Assembly (NCBI GenBank): GCA_964622075.1
Contig: CAZUMR010000044.1
Coordinates: forward strand, 1 to 15,260
Direction: 5' to 3'
DNA length: 15,260 nt
Source of the DNA: WAPX01 sp964622075
GTDB lineage: Archaea > Halobacteriota > Archaeoglobi > Archaeoglobales > Archaeoglobaceae
The position numbers were made by a program, and so were the translations under genes. The notes under the pieces are model-generated. The model had not been told where the DNA came from. It searched no databases and saw only the letters and a list, made by a program, of their open reading frames with translations. Positions within the stretch are counted from its first letter, which is position 1. Every line of letters begins with the position of its first letter. Below are positions 1 to 6,381 of the stretch, piece after piece.

Positions 1-16
1 TTAAAAATACCATAAA

Positions 17-253
17 CTATCCGACCACCTCAAGAACAACTTCCCTCTTTCCAGCACTTCTCAGAGCGAGAACTCTTAGGACTACGAGCTCCTGAAACAG
101 ATACTTTTCCTCAGAATTCATGTAAGGAAAGCAATCCTCAAAAGGATCGTAACCAAATGGACAGAGACCGCTGACACACTTGAAACTGCAGCCACTTTCA
201 ACACACGCGGGCTTTCTGAAGCATTCCCTCAGGTGTAAAACTTCAACGGCCAT
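17..253 (-). CDS. Cysteine-rich small protein, paralog A (mod-locus flank)
   Basis: Unrecognised small soluble protein, 78 residues from the start chosen here. It has a basic/aromatic N-terminus, then a cysteine cluster with spacing C-x4-C-x3-C-x4-C-x9-C, the core reading CPFGYDPFEDCFPYM, then a predicted helix. An upstream Met would add three residues, but a GGAGATG ribosome site sits directly on it. The ATG at 251-253 has that site at normal distance and aligns with the start of the paralog at 4204. Twenty-two consecutive residues (FKCVSG... to ...CFPYM) are identical to the paralog. Five cysteines are shared and could bind a metal or an Fe-S cluster; that is inference. It lies downstream of modD on the same strand but has its own promoter-like region. 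I know no family name for it. Confidence 0.8.
   Translation of the reverse strand: MAVEVLHLRECFRKPACVESGCSFKCVSGLCPFGYDPFEDCFPYMNSEEKYLFQELVVLRVLALRSAGKREVVLEVVG
118..184 (-). repeat. 67-nt perfect inverted repeat, copy A
   Basis: Read on the minus strand, this block is identical at every base to 4258-4324 on the plus strand. It encodes the Cys-rich core of paralog A. Coding sequence on either side of the block is clearly diverged between the two genes, so the identity is confined to this tract. Confidence 0.95.
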
Positions 254-289
254 ACGCACCATCTCCCAAATCCGTTTTTCAAAACGCGA

Positions 290-295
290 TTTAAA
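290..295 (-). promoter_or_regulatory. TATA-like box for paralog A
   Basis: TTTAAA lies 36 nt before the chosen start codon. A matching TTTAAA lies 33 nt before the start of the paralog at 4204. Transcription would begin about 25 nt downstream, leaving a short leader that contains the GGAGATG ribosome site. Confidence 0.5.
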
Positions 296-315
296 CCTGT
301 GTTTAGATTTACAAC

Positions 316-345
316 TACACCGATTACAATAACGTTATCAACGTC
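316..345 (-). promoter_or_regulatory. Shared upstream element, copy A
   Basis: On the minus strand this 30-nt stretch reads GACGTTGATAACGT followed by TATTGTAATCGGTGTA. It matches 4102-4131 at all but three positions. It contains the palindrome ACGTT-GAT-AACGT and sits upstream of the TTTAAA box, where an archaeal activator would bind. The conserved position before two paralogous genes suggests a common operator; the regulator is unknown. Confidence 0.6.
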
Positions 346-392
346 AAAATATTTAACCTTTTCGAAATATTTAGAAAAATACACAGTATTTT

Positions 393-398
393 AAAAAA
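393..398 (-). terminator. Possible T-run terminator after modD
   Basis: A run of six T on the minus strand, about 48 nt past the modD stop, in a very AT-rich stretch (341-420). Archaeal termination commonly uses such T tracts. No strong stem precedes it. Confidence 0.35.
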
Positions 399-440
399 TT
401 TGAAACAGGATTCAGCTATCCCCGAACTTTTTCCAGCCAG

Positions 441-460
441 TGCGTTCAATTGCGTTCAAT
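441..460. repeat. 10-bp tandem duplication at the modD stop
   Basis: TGCGTTCAAT occurs twice in succession. The second copy on the coding strand brings TGA into frame and ends modD. With a single copy the frame would stay open for eight more codons (T-G-W-K-K-F-G-D-S after the last shared Arg). Confidence 0.9.
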
Positions 461-1249
461 TCTGCACGTCATGTCAAGGGGTCTTGCGTAGTAAGGTGCT
501 GATGTGACAATCACATCAGCGTATCTGGCGTACTCAGCAATGTTATCCCCAATGTTTCCAGCAACAGCCACCTTCAATCCGGGATTTTTCTTCTTGAGTT
601 CTGGAACGACTGATTTAAGCTCTTCCGGCGTGTAGTGGTCGAGCAAAATCAGATCTGAAATTCCGGCAAATTTATCAGCTTCTCCCTTCCCGGGCTCAAT
701 TTCAACAGGTTTCAGACTCCTGCTTTTAATCGAGAAAACTCTATCTCCCACAACTCTGATGTGGTTCGGAGTTACAAGAATTGAATCGCTTAGAGAGTTT
801 CTGTGAATGTTACCTCCTCCTGCCATCACAGCTTTTAACTCAAAGTATCTCATCCCCGGGTGCGTTTTTCTTGTAGTCGCAACAATCACACCGGGATTTA
901 CAGCCTTTGCCATATCCACAAGCTCTCTCGTTTTCGTCGCCACAGCGCACGTTATCGAAAGGAAAGTCTGGGAAACTCTCCAGTACAGGAAAAGTTTTCT
1001 CAGTTCACCTTCTGCAAGAAAAACTTTCTCTCCTTCTTTAAAGGATTCACCACTCCTGACGTAATGAACTTTCAAACCCTTACTTCTTAGGTATTCGCCA
1101 AGCTCCTCCGTGCAGGCAGCTATTCCTCCAGTCCTGCTTATTATCTCCATCCTTCCAGTACCTTCTATTCCAAGGAGTTCGCACGTTTCGTCAAAGTACG
1201 GACAGTCCTCCTCAAAATACATATCAAACAGTTTTTCCAGAATTGCCAC
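446..1249 (-). CDS. modD: ModD, QPRTase-like protein of molybdate operons
   Basis: 267 residues, homologous to quinolinate phosphoribosyltransferase (NadC) but of the ModD branch. The segment WRVSQTFLSITCAVATKTRE matches the ModD W-[KR]-x-x-Q...AT-x-TR pattern in place of the NadC RTALN block. The phosphate-binding TRKTHPG and AGGGNIHRNSLSDS motifs of the fold are present. The biochemical role of ModD is not settled; the gene is typically found with molybdate transport genes, as here. Translation starts at GTG, chosen because GGAGGTGG (1256-1263) lies at proper spacing. It follows modC by 33 nt and is probably the last gene of the operon. Its C-terminus is set by a 10-bp duplication. NadC is the alternative, less likely from motif and context. 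Confidence 0.85.
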   Translation of the reverse strand: MAILEKLFDMYFEEDCPYFDETCELLGIEGTGRMEIISRTGGIAACTEELGEYLRSKGLKVHYVRSGESFKEGEKVFLAEGELRKLFLYWRVSQTFLSITCAVATKTRELVDMAKAVNPGVIVATTRKTHPGMRYFELKAVMAGGGNIHRNSLSDSILVTPNHIRVVGDRVFSIKSRSLKPVEIEPGKGEADKFAGISDLILLDHYTPEELKSVVPELKKKNPGLKVAVAGNIGDNIAEYARYADVIVTSAPYYARPLDMTCRIERN

Positions 1250-1282
1250 CAGCTACCACCTCCTGCCATCTCCGATTACAAC

Positions 1283-2419
1283 TCACAGTCTGTAAACGAA
1301 CACATTTTCCGGTTTGACTGCAAGTTTACACTTCCTTTTTCCGTTCCTCTTTCCATCCCCGCGTTTATTCCAGCGTTTAAGATCGAATTCAGACAAAAAA
1401 TCGGGAGCAAAGGCAGGAGTTACGCAGCACCTGATAATGCAGGAATCCTTTTTCGCCTTTATCCACAGAAGCCTTGAATTTCTGCAGACCTCCAGCACCT
1501 CGCACTCAATCAGGTTTTCCTCACAGCCACCATAATTCTCCGTAACTCCCGTAACCCTGAAGTTCTCCGGAGCTATACATACAGCCACCCTATCTCCCGC
1601 TTTTAATTCCCCCGTATTCTCCTGATTTACAAAGCTACATAGCTTGAAAGCCCCTATATCCACAACGCACTTCTCTCCGCAAACATCGACAACTTTACCG
1701 GTAAAGTAGTTGATACCGCAGAATTCAGACACCTCTCTTTTCGGGCGTGAAAATACATCCCACAGCTTTCCATACTGCACAACCCTGCTTTCCTTTCCCC
1801 TCCTCAGAAGAATGCAGACGCTGTCGGCAAGAGAGAACACATCATCCAGATCGTGAGTGGCAAGTATAACCGAAATCCCCAGTTCCCTAACAGCGTTTCT
1901 CACAAGCTCTCTTAGCTCTTCTCTTGTAACAGGGTCGAGTGCGCTGAAAGGCTCGTCCATAAGCAGAAGTTCCGGTTCTGCTACGAGAGCTCTTGCTATT
2001 GCAACCCTCTGCTTTTCTCCCCCGCTCAGACTCTCAGGATTTCTGTCGAGTAAATGCTCTATATGCATTATTTCAGAAACTTCCAGAATTTTTTCTCTTA
2101 TTTCGCTCTCTCTCTTCACTCTTTTCCTTGCACCGTAGGCTATGTTGTCGTAAACGCTCATCCTTGGAAAGAGTACGAAGTCCTGATACACAATACCGGC
2201 ACACCTCTTCTCCGGCGGCAGTCTCGTTAAATCTCTCCCGTTCAGAATAACTCTTCCGGAACATGGATAAAAACCAGCGATAGCCTCTATGAGCACACTT
2301 TTACCGCTGCCAGTATGACCAAGAATGGCAAGAGTTTCTCCCCTCTCAAGCTCTATTTTAACATCCTTCAGTTCAAAATCTTTCAAACTCACGCTTATCT
2401 CAGCATACAGGGATTTCAA
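1283..2419 (-). CDS. modC: Molybdate/tungstate ABC transporter ATP-binding protein
   Basis: 378 residues. The ATPase domain fills about 1-235: Walker A GHTGSGKS at 34-41, Q-loop Gln79, signature LSGGEKQ at 131-137, Walker B LLLMDE at 151-156, H-loop His189. A regulatory TOBE-like domain follows (about 236-378), ending in AVKPENVFVYRL. In the archaeal ModBC structures of this family such domains bind the oxyanion and inhibit the transporter when metal is plentiful. Unusually, the C-terminal 145 residues here contain about 12 cysteines and a Lys/Arg-rich insert (RWNKRGDGKRNGKRK). The start is TTG; its TTGA overlaps the modB stop, with AGGTGG upstream as ribosome site. Substrate could be molybdate, tungstate or both. 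Confidence 0.92.
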   Translation of the reverse strand: MKSLYAEISVSLKDFELKDVKIELERGETLAILGHTGSGKSVLIEAIAGFYPCSGRVILNGRDLTRLPPEKRCAGIVYQDFVLFPRMSVYDNIAYGARKRVKRESEIREKILEVSEIMHIEHLLDRNPESLSGGEKQRVAIARALVAEPELLLMDEPFSALDPVTREELRELVRNAVRELGISVILATHDLDDVFSLADSVCILLRRGKESRVVQYGKLWDVFSRPKREVSEFCGINYFTGKVVDVCGEKCVVDIGAFKLCSFVNQENTGELKAGDRVAVCIAPENFRVTGVTENYGGCEENLIECEVLEVCRNSRLLWIKAKKDSCIIRCCVTPAFAPDFLSEFDLKRWNKRGDGKRNGKRKCKLAVKPENVFVYRL

Positions 2420-3234
2420 CTCCAGCCACCTGCCCCCGTTCTTTCAGAAGCTTTTCGGGAATCCAGAACCTCGAAAACGAATATCGCCACGAAAGACAGG
2501 ATTATCAGAACTATGCCGCTCGTAACAGCCATGTTCAGGTTTCCGTAAGACAGGTTCAGGTAGAGAGTGATTGGCAGGGTCTCAGTATTCATGTACATTC
2601 CACCTGCGAGGACAAGAACTGCCCCAAATGTGCCCATACACCTTGAAAAGGAAATTATTGAGGAGGCAAAGATTCCCTCCCTCGCCATCGGTATGGTAAC
2701 TTTTGCAAACGTCTCGAACTCCCCGTAACCGAGAGATCTTGATGCAAACTCAAGTCTCTCATCTATGTTCTCAAAAGTGGAGTAAAGTATTCTTGCAGCG
2801 TAGGGAAAAGCGGTAAAATACTGGGCAACGACTATGGCAGGTTTTGTGAAGACTATTCCCGCTTTCAGGTAATTGCCGAGGAAAATCAGCAGGCACAGAC
2901 CGAGTACAAGCTCTGGAAATGCTATCGGCAGGTCAATAACTGACTTGACAAGGCTCTTACCGGGAAAGGCGTACCTTGCAAGAGAGTATGCCACGGGTAT
3001 GGCTGTTGACATGACGAGAAACGTGGATATCGCAGAAGTAAGTACAGAAAGCTTTATAGAATAAATAATTTCCTTCGATTTCAGGCATTCGACAATTGCC
3101 GGAACTTTGGGGAAGAGGAACAGGGAAACTATGGAAAGAAATAAAAAAGCAGTCAGGACTGCTGATATCAACACACAGAAATGTCTGAATTTCAGTCCTG
3201 ATTTCAGCACTCTCAGCAAGGTTCGAACCCCCAC
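2416..3234 (-). CDS. modB: Molybdate/tungstate ABC transporter permease
   Basis: 272-residue inner-membrane permease of the ModB/WtpB/CysT type with about six hydrophobic segments, the first at about residues 19-43. The cytoplasmic EAA loop that docks on the ATPase is visible at about residues 180-200 (ASRSLGYGEFETF...IPMAREG). The start is GTG and overlaps the end of modA by 22 nt; a GGGAG sequence lies close upstream, so the start is not certain (another GTG occurs eight codons in). Its stop overlaps the modC start by 4 nt, indicating translational coupling. Confidence 0.9.
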   Translation of the reverse strand: MGVRTLLRVLKSGLKFRHFCVLISAVLTAFLFLSIVSLFLFPKVPAIVECLKSKEIIYSIKLSVLTSAISTFLVMSTAIPVAYSLARYAFPGKSLVKSVIDLPIAFPELVLGLCLLIFLGNYLKAGIVFTKPAIVVAQYFTAFPYAARILYSTFENIDERLEFASRSLGYGEFETFAKVTIPMAREGIFASSIISFSRCMGTFGAVLVLAGGMYMNTETLPITLYLNLSYGNLNMAVTSGIVLIILSFVAIFVFEVLDSRKASERTGAGGWS

Positions 3235-3989
3235 TTCTCCCAGACCTTCATTGCACCGGGAGATGTGACAAACTTCTCAAACTCCTCAGCCTGCTTCAAA
3301 TGTCCATCCTTCTTCGCGTAAACAGTTACAGAAACTGGAATTGTTTTTATCAGGTTTTGCTTTGCAGGAATTTTAACGACTTCAATCTTGCCTTTAGCCT
3401 GAGCCCACGTGGCAAGATCAGCCCATATCACTGCACAGTCAACCTGTCTGGTTGCAACGTAAACGAGGAGCTGATTGACCGTCGGTGCTTCGACAACTAT
3501 GTTCTTCTTCACCTCATCCCAGAGTCCATCTTTTTTCAGCATCTTCACCGCCACTCTTCCAATTGCACATGCTTTTGGATCGCCTATAGCCACTCTGACG
3601 CCCGGTTTTGCCAGGTCTGCAAGAGTGTGTATTCCAGCCGGATTTCCTCTGGGAACTGCAATTACTGGAATGTGCTTCGTTACGTTTACGTATTCGATTA
3701 TGTACCCCTCTCTGGCTGCTCTTTCAACATAGTAGTAGGAGCCCGGTATGAATACGTCGCAACCTCTGGTTGCAAGAATTGCGTAGAGTTCACCGCTCCC
3801 ACCATAGTGAACTGTAACCTTACACCCCGTCTCGTTTTCAAACTCCTTGACAAGTTCATTCATCGGCTTCATCAGTCCAGCTCCACAGCAAACGACAAGA
3901 GTTTGCCCGCCTGAGTTTTCATGGCTCACCACACACCCCGCCATGATACATCCCATCAGCAAAACCATTAGGAATACAGCCCGTTTCAT
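3213..3989 (-). CDS. modA: Molybdate/tungstate-binding lipoprotein
   Basis: 258-residue periplasmic-type binding protein. The N-terminus has a lysine-arginine pair, a hydrophobic stretch and a lipobox MAGC with Cys19 as likely lipid attachment site, so the mature protein is membrane-anchored outside the cell. The fold resembles class II oxyanion-binding proteins: CCGAGLMKPMNELVKEFE, then YGGSGEL, then CDVFIPGS, which are equivalents of ModA ligand-loop regions. Seven cysteines remain in the mature chain, unusual for an extracytoplasmic binding protein. It is first in the modABCD operon, with a ModE-like site just before the start codon. Choice between molybdate and tungstate cannot be made from sequence by eye. 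Confidence 0.9.
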   Translation of the reverse strand: MKRAVFLMVLLMGCIMAGCVVSHENSGGQTLVVCCGAGLMKPMNELVKEFENETGCKVTVHYGGSGELYAILATRGCDVFIPGSYYYVERAAREGYIIEYVNVTKHIPVIAVPRGNPAGIHTLADLAKPGVRVAIGDPKACAIGRVAVKMLKKDGLWDEVKKNIVVEAPTVNQLLVYVATRQVDCAVIWADLATWAQAKGKIEVVKIPAKQNLIKTIPVSVTVYAKKDGHLKQAEEFEKFVTSPGAMKVWEKWGFEPC

Positions 3990-3990
3990 G

Positions 3991-4014
3991 CGATATGTTC
4001 AAAAATACATAACG
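3991..4014 (-). promoter_or_regulatory. ModE-like operator upstream of modA
   Basis: An imperfect inverted repeat: on the plus strand CGATATGTT, six bases, then TACATAACG, 24 nt in all. As I recall the Escherichia coli modA operator, it also spans 24 nt, and its right half TACATAACG is identical to this one. The site begins 2 nt upstream of the modA start codon and covers the predicted transcription start, as expected for a repressor. No ModE gene is in the window. Confidence 0.6.
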
Positions 4015-4025
4015 ATAAATAATTT
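4015..4025 (-). promoter_or_regulatory. TATA-like box of the mod operon
   Basis: On the minus strand the AT-rich sequence AATTATTTAT lies 26-36 nt before the modA start codon. It predicts a very short leader whose 5' end falls inside the ModE-like site. Confidence 0.45.
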
Positions 4026-4048
4026 TGTTCGATTTAGGTATATCCAAA

Positions 4049-4067
4049 CTGTGACAGTCTGAGACTG
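4049..4067. promoter_or_regulatory. Nested palindromes between modA and paralog B
   Basis: CTGTGACAG (4049-4057) and CAGTCTGAGACTG (4055-4067) are perfect palindromes around a single central base, overlapping by three bases. TCTGAGAC occurs at 4058-4065 and again at 4097-4104, 39 nt apart. Position upstream of both divergent promoters suggests a regulator site; the protein is unknown. Confidence 0.4.
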
Positions 4068-4101
4068 CGTCAAAAACTGTCAAGAAAACGTTATAATCTG
4101 A

Positions 4102-4131
4102 GACGTTGACAACGTAATTGTAAACGGTGTA
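4102..4131 (+). promoter_or_regulatory. Shared upstream element, copy B
   Basis: Counterpart of 316-345: GACGTTGACAACGT followed by AATTGTAAACGGTGTA, with the palindrome ACGTT-GAC-AACGT. It lies 33 nt before the nearest matching TTTAAA box of paralog B. Confidence 0.6.
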
Positions 4132-4164
4132 TATAGTTGTTTAAATCACGGATTAAAAAACGTG

Positions 4165-4170
4165 TTTAAA
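4165..4170 (+). promoter_or_regulatory. TATA-like box for paralog B
   Basis: TTTAAA located 33 nt before the start codon, at nearly the same place as in paralog A. TATATAG at 4130-4136 and another TTTAAA at 4140-4145 are alternatives. Confidence 0.45.
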
Positions 4171-4203
4171 ACAGCTTAAAATAACGGTGTTGGAGATGAG
4201 AGT

Positions 4204-4404
4204 ATGAGTTTTGTTTTCAGAAGACCGGCTTGTGTTGACGGTAAAGGTTGCTGCTGCTTCAAGTGTGTCAGCGGTCTCTGTCCATTTGGTTACGATCCTT
4301 TTGAGGATTGCTTTCCTTACATGACCACCGAGCAGAGAGTTATGTTTGCCGAGCTCATCAGATTAAGGTCAGAAGTTCTGGATATCCTAAAGAAAAAATT
4401 TTGA
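4204..4404 (+). CDS. Cysteine-rich small protein, paralog B (mod-locus flank)
   Basis: 66 residues, same unrecognised family as the protein at 17-253. Cysteines at 10, 16, 17, 18, 21, 26 and 36; five align with paralog A, and this copy has a Cys-Cys-Cys run. The core FKCVSGLC...CPFGYDPFEDCFPYM is identical to paralog A; the N-terminus and the C-terminal helix (MFAELIRLRSEVLDIL) are diverged. A GGAGATGA ribosome site at 4192-4199 fixes the ATG. Transcribed divergently from modA across a 214-nt region full of palindromes. A metal-binding or regulatory role linked to molybdate/tungstate is inference from position. Confidence 0.85.
   Translation: MSFVFRRPACVDGKGCCCFKCVSGLCPFGYDPFEDCFPYMTTEQRVMFAELIRLRSEVLDILKKKF
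4258..4324 (+). repeat. 67-nt perfect inverted repeat, copy B
   Basis: Identical to the reverse complement of 118-184, with all 22 codons unchanged even at synonymous sites. The block contains a 7-bp stem with a 4-nt loop (4293-4310; arms CGATCCT and AGGATTG, one G-T pair) within the codons for Asp-Pro-Phe-Glu-Asp. Confidence 0.95.
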
Positions 4405-4415
4405 TTCTTACTTAA

Positions 4416-4421
4416 TTTTTT
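4416..4421 (+). terminator. T-run terminator after paralog B
   Basis: Six T residues 12 nt past the stop codon, typical of archaeal intrinsic termination. On the opposite strand, TTTTTAATTT at about 4472-4483 may end the converging actin-like gene. Confidence 0.4.
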
Positions 4422-4487
4422 ATATGATTGCAGAGATGTCAGAAAAGAGATGTCTGAAACAGGCCATCAGAAATTAAAAATTAAGAG

Positions 4488-5504
4488 TTACTTCTTTTTC
4501 TTCTTTTTCTCCTCAGGTTTTTCCCCTTCTTCCTGCTCCTCCTTCTCAGCTACTTTCTCTTCCTTCTTTTCTTTACCTTTCAGCTCACCCGCTATTGCAG
4601 AAGCGAGTTTATAGTAGCCAAGAGCATTTGCAGAAATTGGATCGTCAGGAACCTTTATTTCGGCTATCTCCTTGAAGGTGTTTTCGAACTCTTCCTTCAC
4701 TCCCGGAAGCATAGCCCCACCACCAGTAAGAACCATGTTATCCACTATAGCAGTAGAGAGGCCTTCAAGCATCAGCTTTACCCTGCTTGCAATTCTCTCA
4801 ACCCAGCTCCTCATCAGTTTTCTGTACTCATCCTCTATATCTCCGTGACTTATGGTGATTCTCCTGCCACTTCTTATCCTGCCAACCTCATATCCCTCTT
4901 CAACTATCAGCCTCGTCAGTTCTTCGGGAGTCAGAGTTATTCCGACCTTATTCCTTATCAGAACCTCTATGTTGTCGAAAAGCCAGTCAACACCAACAAG
5001 CATTGTGTCTCCCTTAAGATATTCCATCCTGCTGAGAACGAGCATATCGGTCGTTCCAAAGCCTATATCAATGCACACCCCGGTATCCAGACCCAGATAG
5101 GCAAGAGTGCCAACTGGCTCTGGAAAGATCAGCACTTCCACACCAAGCTTTGCCTTCATATCCGATGCCAGCTCTTCTCTTTCCTTCTTAGAGGATTTCA
5201 CAGGCAATCCTGTGGCAATTACATCCGGGCTGACTCCCAGAACTTCAAGGGCGTGCTTTGCAAGTTCTATGTAGGACTCGTGAATGAGCCTGCCTTCATG
5301 CAGTGGTCTCAGAGCCTCCACGTTTTCAAGACTCTGAGCAATGGATAGAGCTTCCTCTCCAACGTAAACGTCCTTGCTCTTCCCTGTCAGGCTCCAGTCC
5401 TTTTCCTCACCGTAAACAACTATGCTTGGAAAGATCGTGACGTTTTTTCCATCCTTTGTCGCTTTTGTATAGTTTGTACCTATATCCAGTCCAACGTGAG
5501 TCAT
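4488..5504 (-). CDS. Actin-like ATPase with charged C-terminal tail
   Basis: 338-residue member of the actin/Hsp70 ATPase fold, resembling archaeal ParM-like proteins such as Ta0583 more than MreB or crenactin. Phosphate-1 motif LDIGTNYTK at 6-14; phosphate-2 motif CIDIGFGTTDMLVLS in the middle; adenosine motif VLTGGGAMLPG at about 260-270. After the fold ends (about 310) there is a tail of alternating Lys/Glu ending in six lysines, likely disordered, possibly binding DNA, membrane or partners. Such proteins polymerise in other organisms for DNA segregation or cell shape; the role here is unknown. The gene stands alone, is leaderless by its TATA position, and converges with paralog B. Confidence 0.85.
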   Translation of the reverse strand: MTHVGLDIGTNYTKATKDGKNVTIFPSIVVYGEEKDWSLTGKSKDVYVGEEALSIAQSLENVEALRPLHEGRLIHESYIELAKHALEVLGVSPDVIATGLPVKSSKKEREELASDMKAKLGVEVLIFPEPVGTLAYLGLDTGVCIDIGFGTTDMLVLSRMEYLKGDTMLVGVDWLFDNIEVLIRNKVGITLTPEELTRLIVEEGYEVGRIRSGRRITISHGDIEDEYRKLMRSWVERIASRVKLMLEGLSTAIVDNMVLTGGGAMLPGVKEEFENTFKEIAEIKVPDDPISANALGYYKLASAIAGELKGKEKKEEKVAEKEEQEEGEKPEEKKKKKK

Positions 5505-5520
5505 GAGCTTAGGCTGAACG

Positions 5521-5534
5521 GGAAATATAAAAGG
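5521..5534 (-). promoter_or_regulatory. TATA box of the actin-like gene
   Basis: CCTTTTATATTTCC on the minus strand, centred about 24 nt before the ATG at 5504. No ribosome site fits between them, so the transcript is probably leaderless. Confidence 0.6.
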
Positions 5535-5630
5535 TTTTCAGGTTTAATGCCACCGGATTAATACTGTAACTTAATGCTATAACTTCATCAGCAGGCGTAT
5601 GAGCAATTCACCATGCAGAGTCCTGAGTAA

Positions 5631-5640
5631 AAAATTTAAC
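5631..5640 (+). promoter_or_regulatory. TATA box of the CinA-like/arfC operon
   Basis: AAAATTTAAC centred about 26 nt before the ATG at 5662; predicts a leaderless or nearly leaderless mRNA. Confidence 0.5.
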
Positions 5641-5661
5641 TTATTGGGGTAAAGGCAGGCC

Positions 5662-6381
5662 ATGAAGATCCCAAGGACTTTCTCAATCCTCAGCGTGGGC
5701 AACGAAATTCTTGCCGGAGATATAGACAATACAAACGCAACATACATAGCAAAGAGGCTAACGGTCTCAGGCCATGACGTTATCAGAATAGTCGTCGTTC
5801 CGGATAAAGTGGAGGACATAGCGGAAGAGCTGAACAGGCTCAGAAAGATGTCAGACTTTGTAATAGTTACCGGTGGGCTCGGAGTTACGCACGATGATGT
5901 CACTGCAGAGGGTGTAGCCAGAGCTCTTGGAAGAAAGCTTGTTTTGAATGAAGAGGCCGTAAAAACAATGGAAGGTAGAGTTAAAAGCAGAAAGGCCATA
6001 GAAAAGATGGCCACGCTACCGGAGGGAGCAAGGGTAATAAGAAACGATGTCGGTGCTGCTCCGGGATTCATTGTAGATAACGTCCTTGTCATGCCGGGAG
6101 TGCCGGCAGAAATGAAAGACATATTCTCCAAAGTCGAAAAGGAGTTCGGTTGCTTGCCATACTACGAGGAAAAGGTTAGAGTTGTAGGGCATGAGGACAG
6201 AATTGCCGACATACTGAAGTCTCTCTCAGAAAAGTACAGAATAAGCATAGGCAGTTATCCAAAGAAAGATTTCATAAACGTCAAGTTCAGTGGCCACAGC
6301 AGAGAAGAGGTAGAGAGAGCGAAGAACGAGTTCCTGAGAGCTCTTGAAGAGAGGGGAATTCCTTACAGGGAGATGACATGA
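5662..6381 (+). CDS. CinA/MoaB-like molybdopterin-binding-domain protein
   Basis: 239-residue protein made of one MoaB/MogA-type domain, as in the N-terminal half of CinA (COG1058), plus a small C-terminal alpha/beta part from about residue 170; the CinA nicotinamide-deamidase domain is absent. Characteristic motifs: SVGNEILAGDIDNTNATYIA at 11-30, TGGLGVTHDDVTAEG at about 70-84, and N-D-V-G-A-A-P-G-F near 130. Relatives include pyrophosphatases acting on nucleotide cofactors such as FAD or ADP-ribose, and molybdenum-cofactor enzymes. Its ATGA overlaps the start of arfC, so the two are co-translated; a flavin-related task is therefore plausible but inferred. Confidence 0.85.
   Translation: MKIPRTFSILSVGNEILAGDIDNTNATYIAKRLTVSGHDVIRIVVVPDKVEDIAEELNRLRKMSDFVIVTGGLGVTHDDVTAEGVARALGRKLVLNEEAVKTMEGRVKSRKAIEKMATLPEGARVIRNDVGAAPGFIVDNVLVMPGVPAEMKDIFSKVEKEFGCLPYYEEKVRVVGHEDRIADILKSLSEKYRISIGSYPKKDFINVKFSGHSREEVERAKNEFLRALEERGIPYREMT

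Noticed and set aside
251..262. Longer start for Cys-rich paralog A (Met at 260-262)
   Set aside because: The ribosome site GGAG would touch that ATG; the ATG at 251-253 matches the paralog's start and spacing.
3300..3914. 204-codon open frame on the plus strand opposite modA
   Set aside because: It is the antisense of a clear binding-protein gene, shows no recognisable domain, and has no ribosome site; a shadow frame.
4432..4454. Imperfect direct repeat AGAGATGTC (4432-4440, 4446-4454)
   Set aside because: Only two copies of 9 nt in a short convergent gap; too little to call a site.
5577..6131. 184-codon open frame opposite the CinA-like gene
   Set aside because: Antisense shadow of a gene with intact family motifs; hydrophobic appearance comes from reversed codons.
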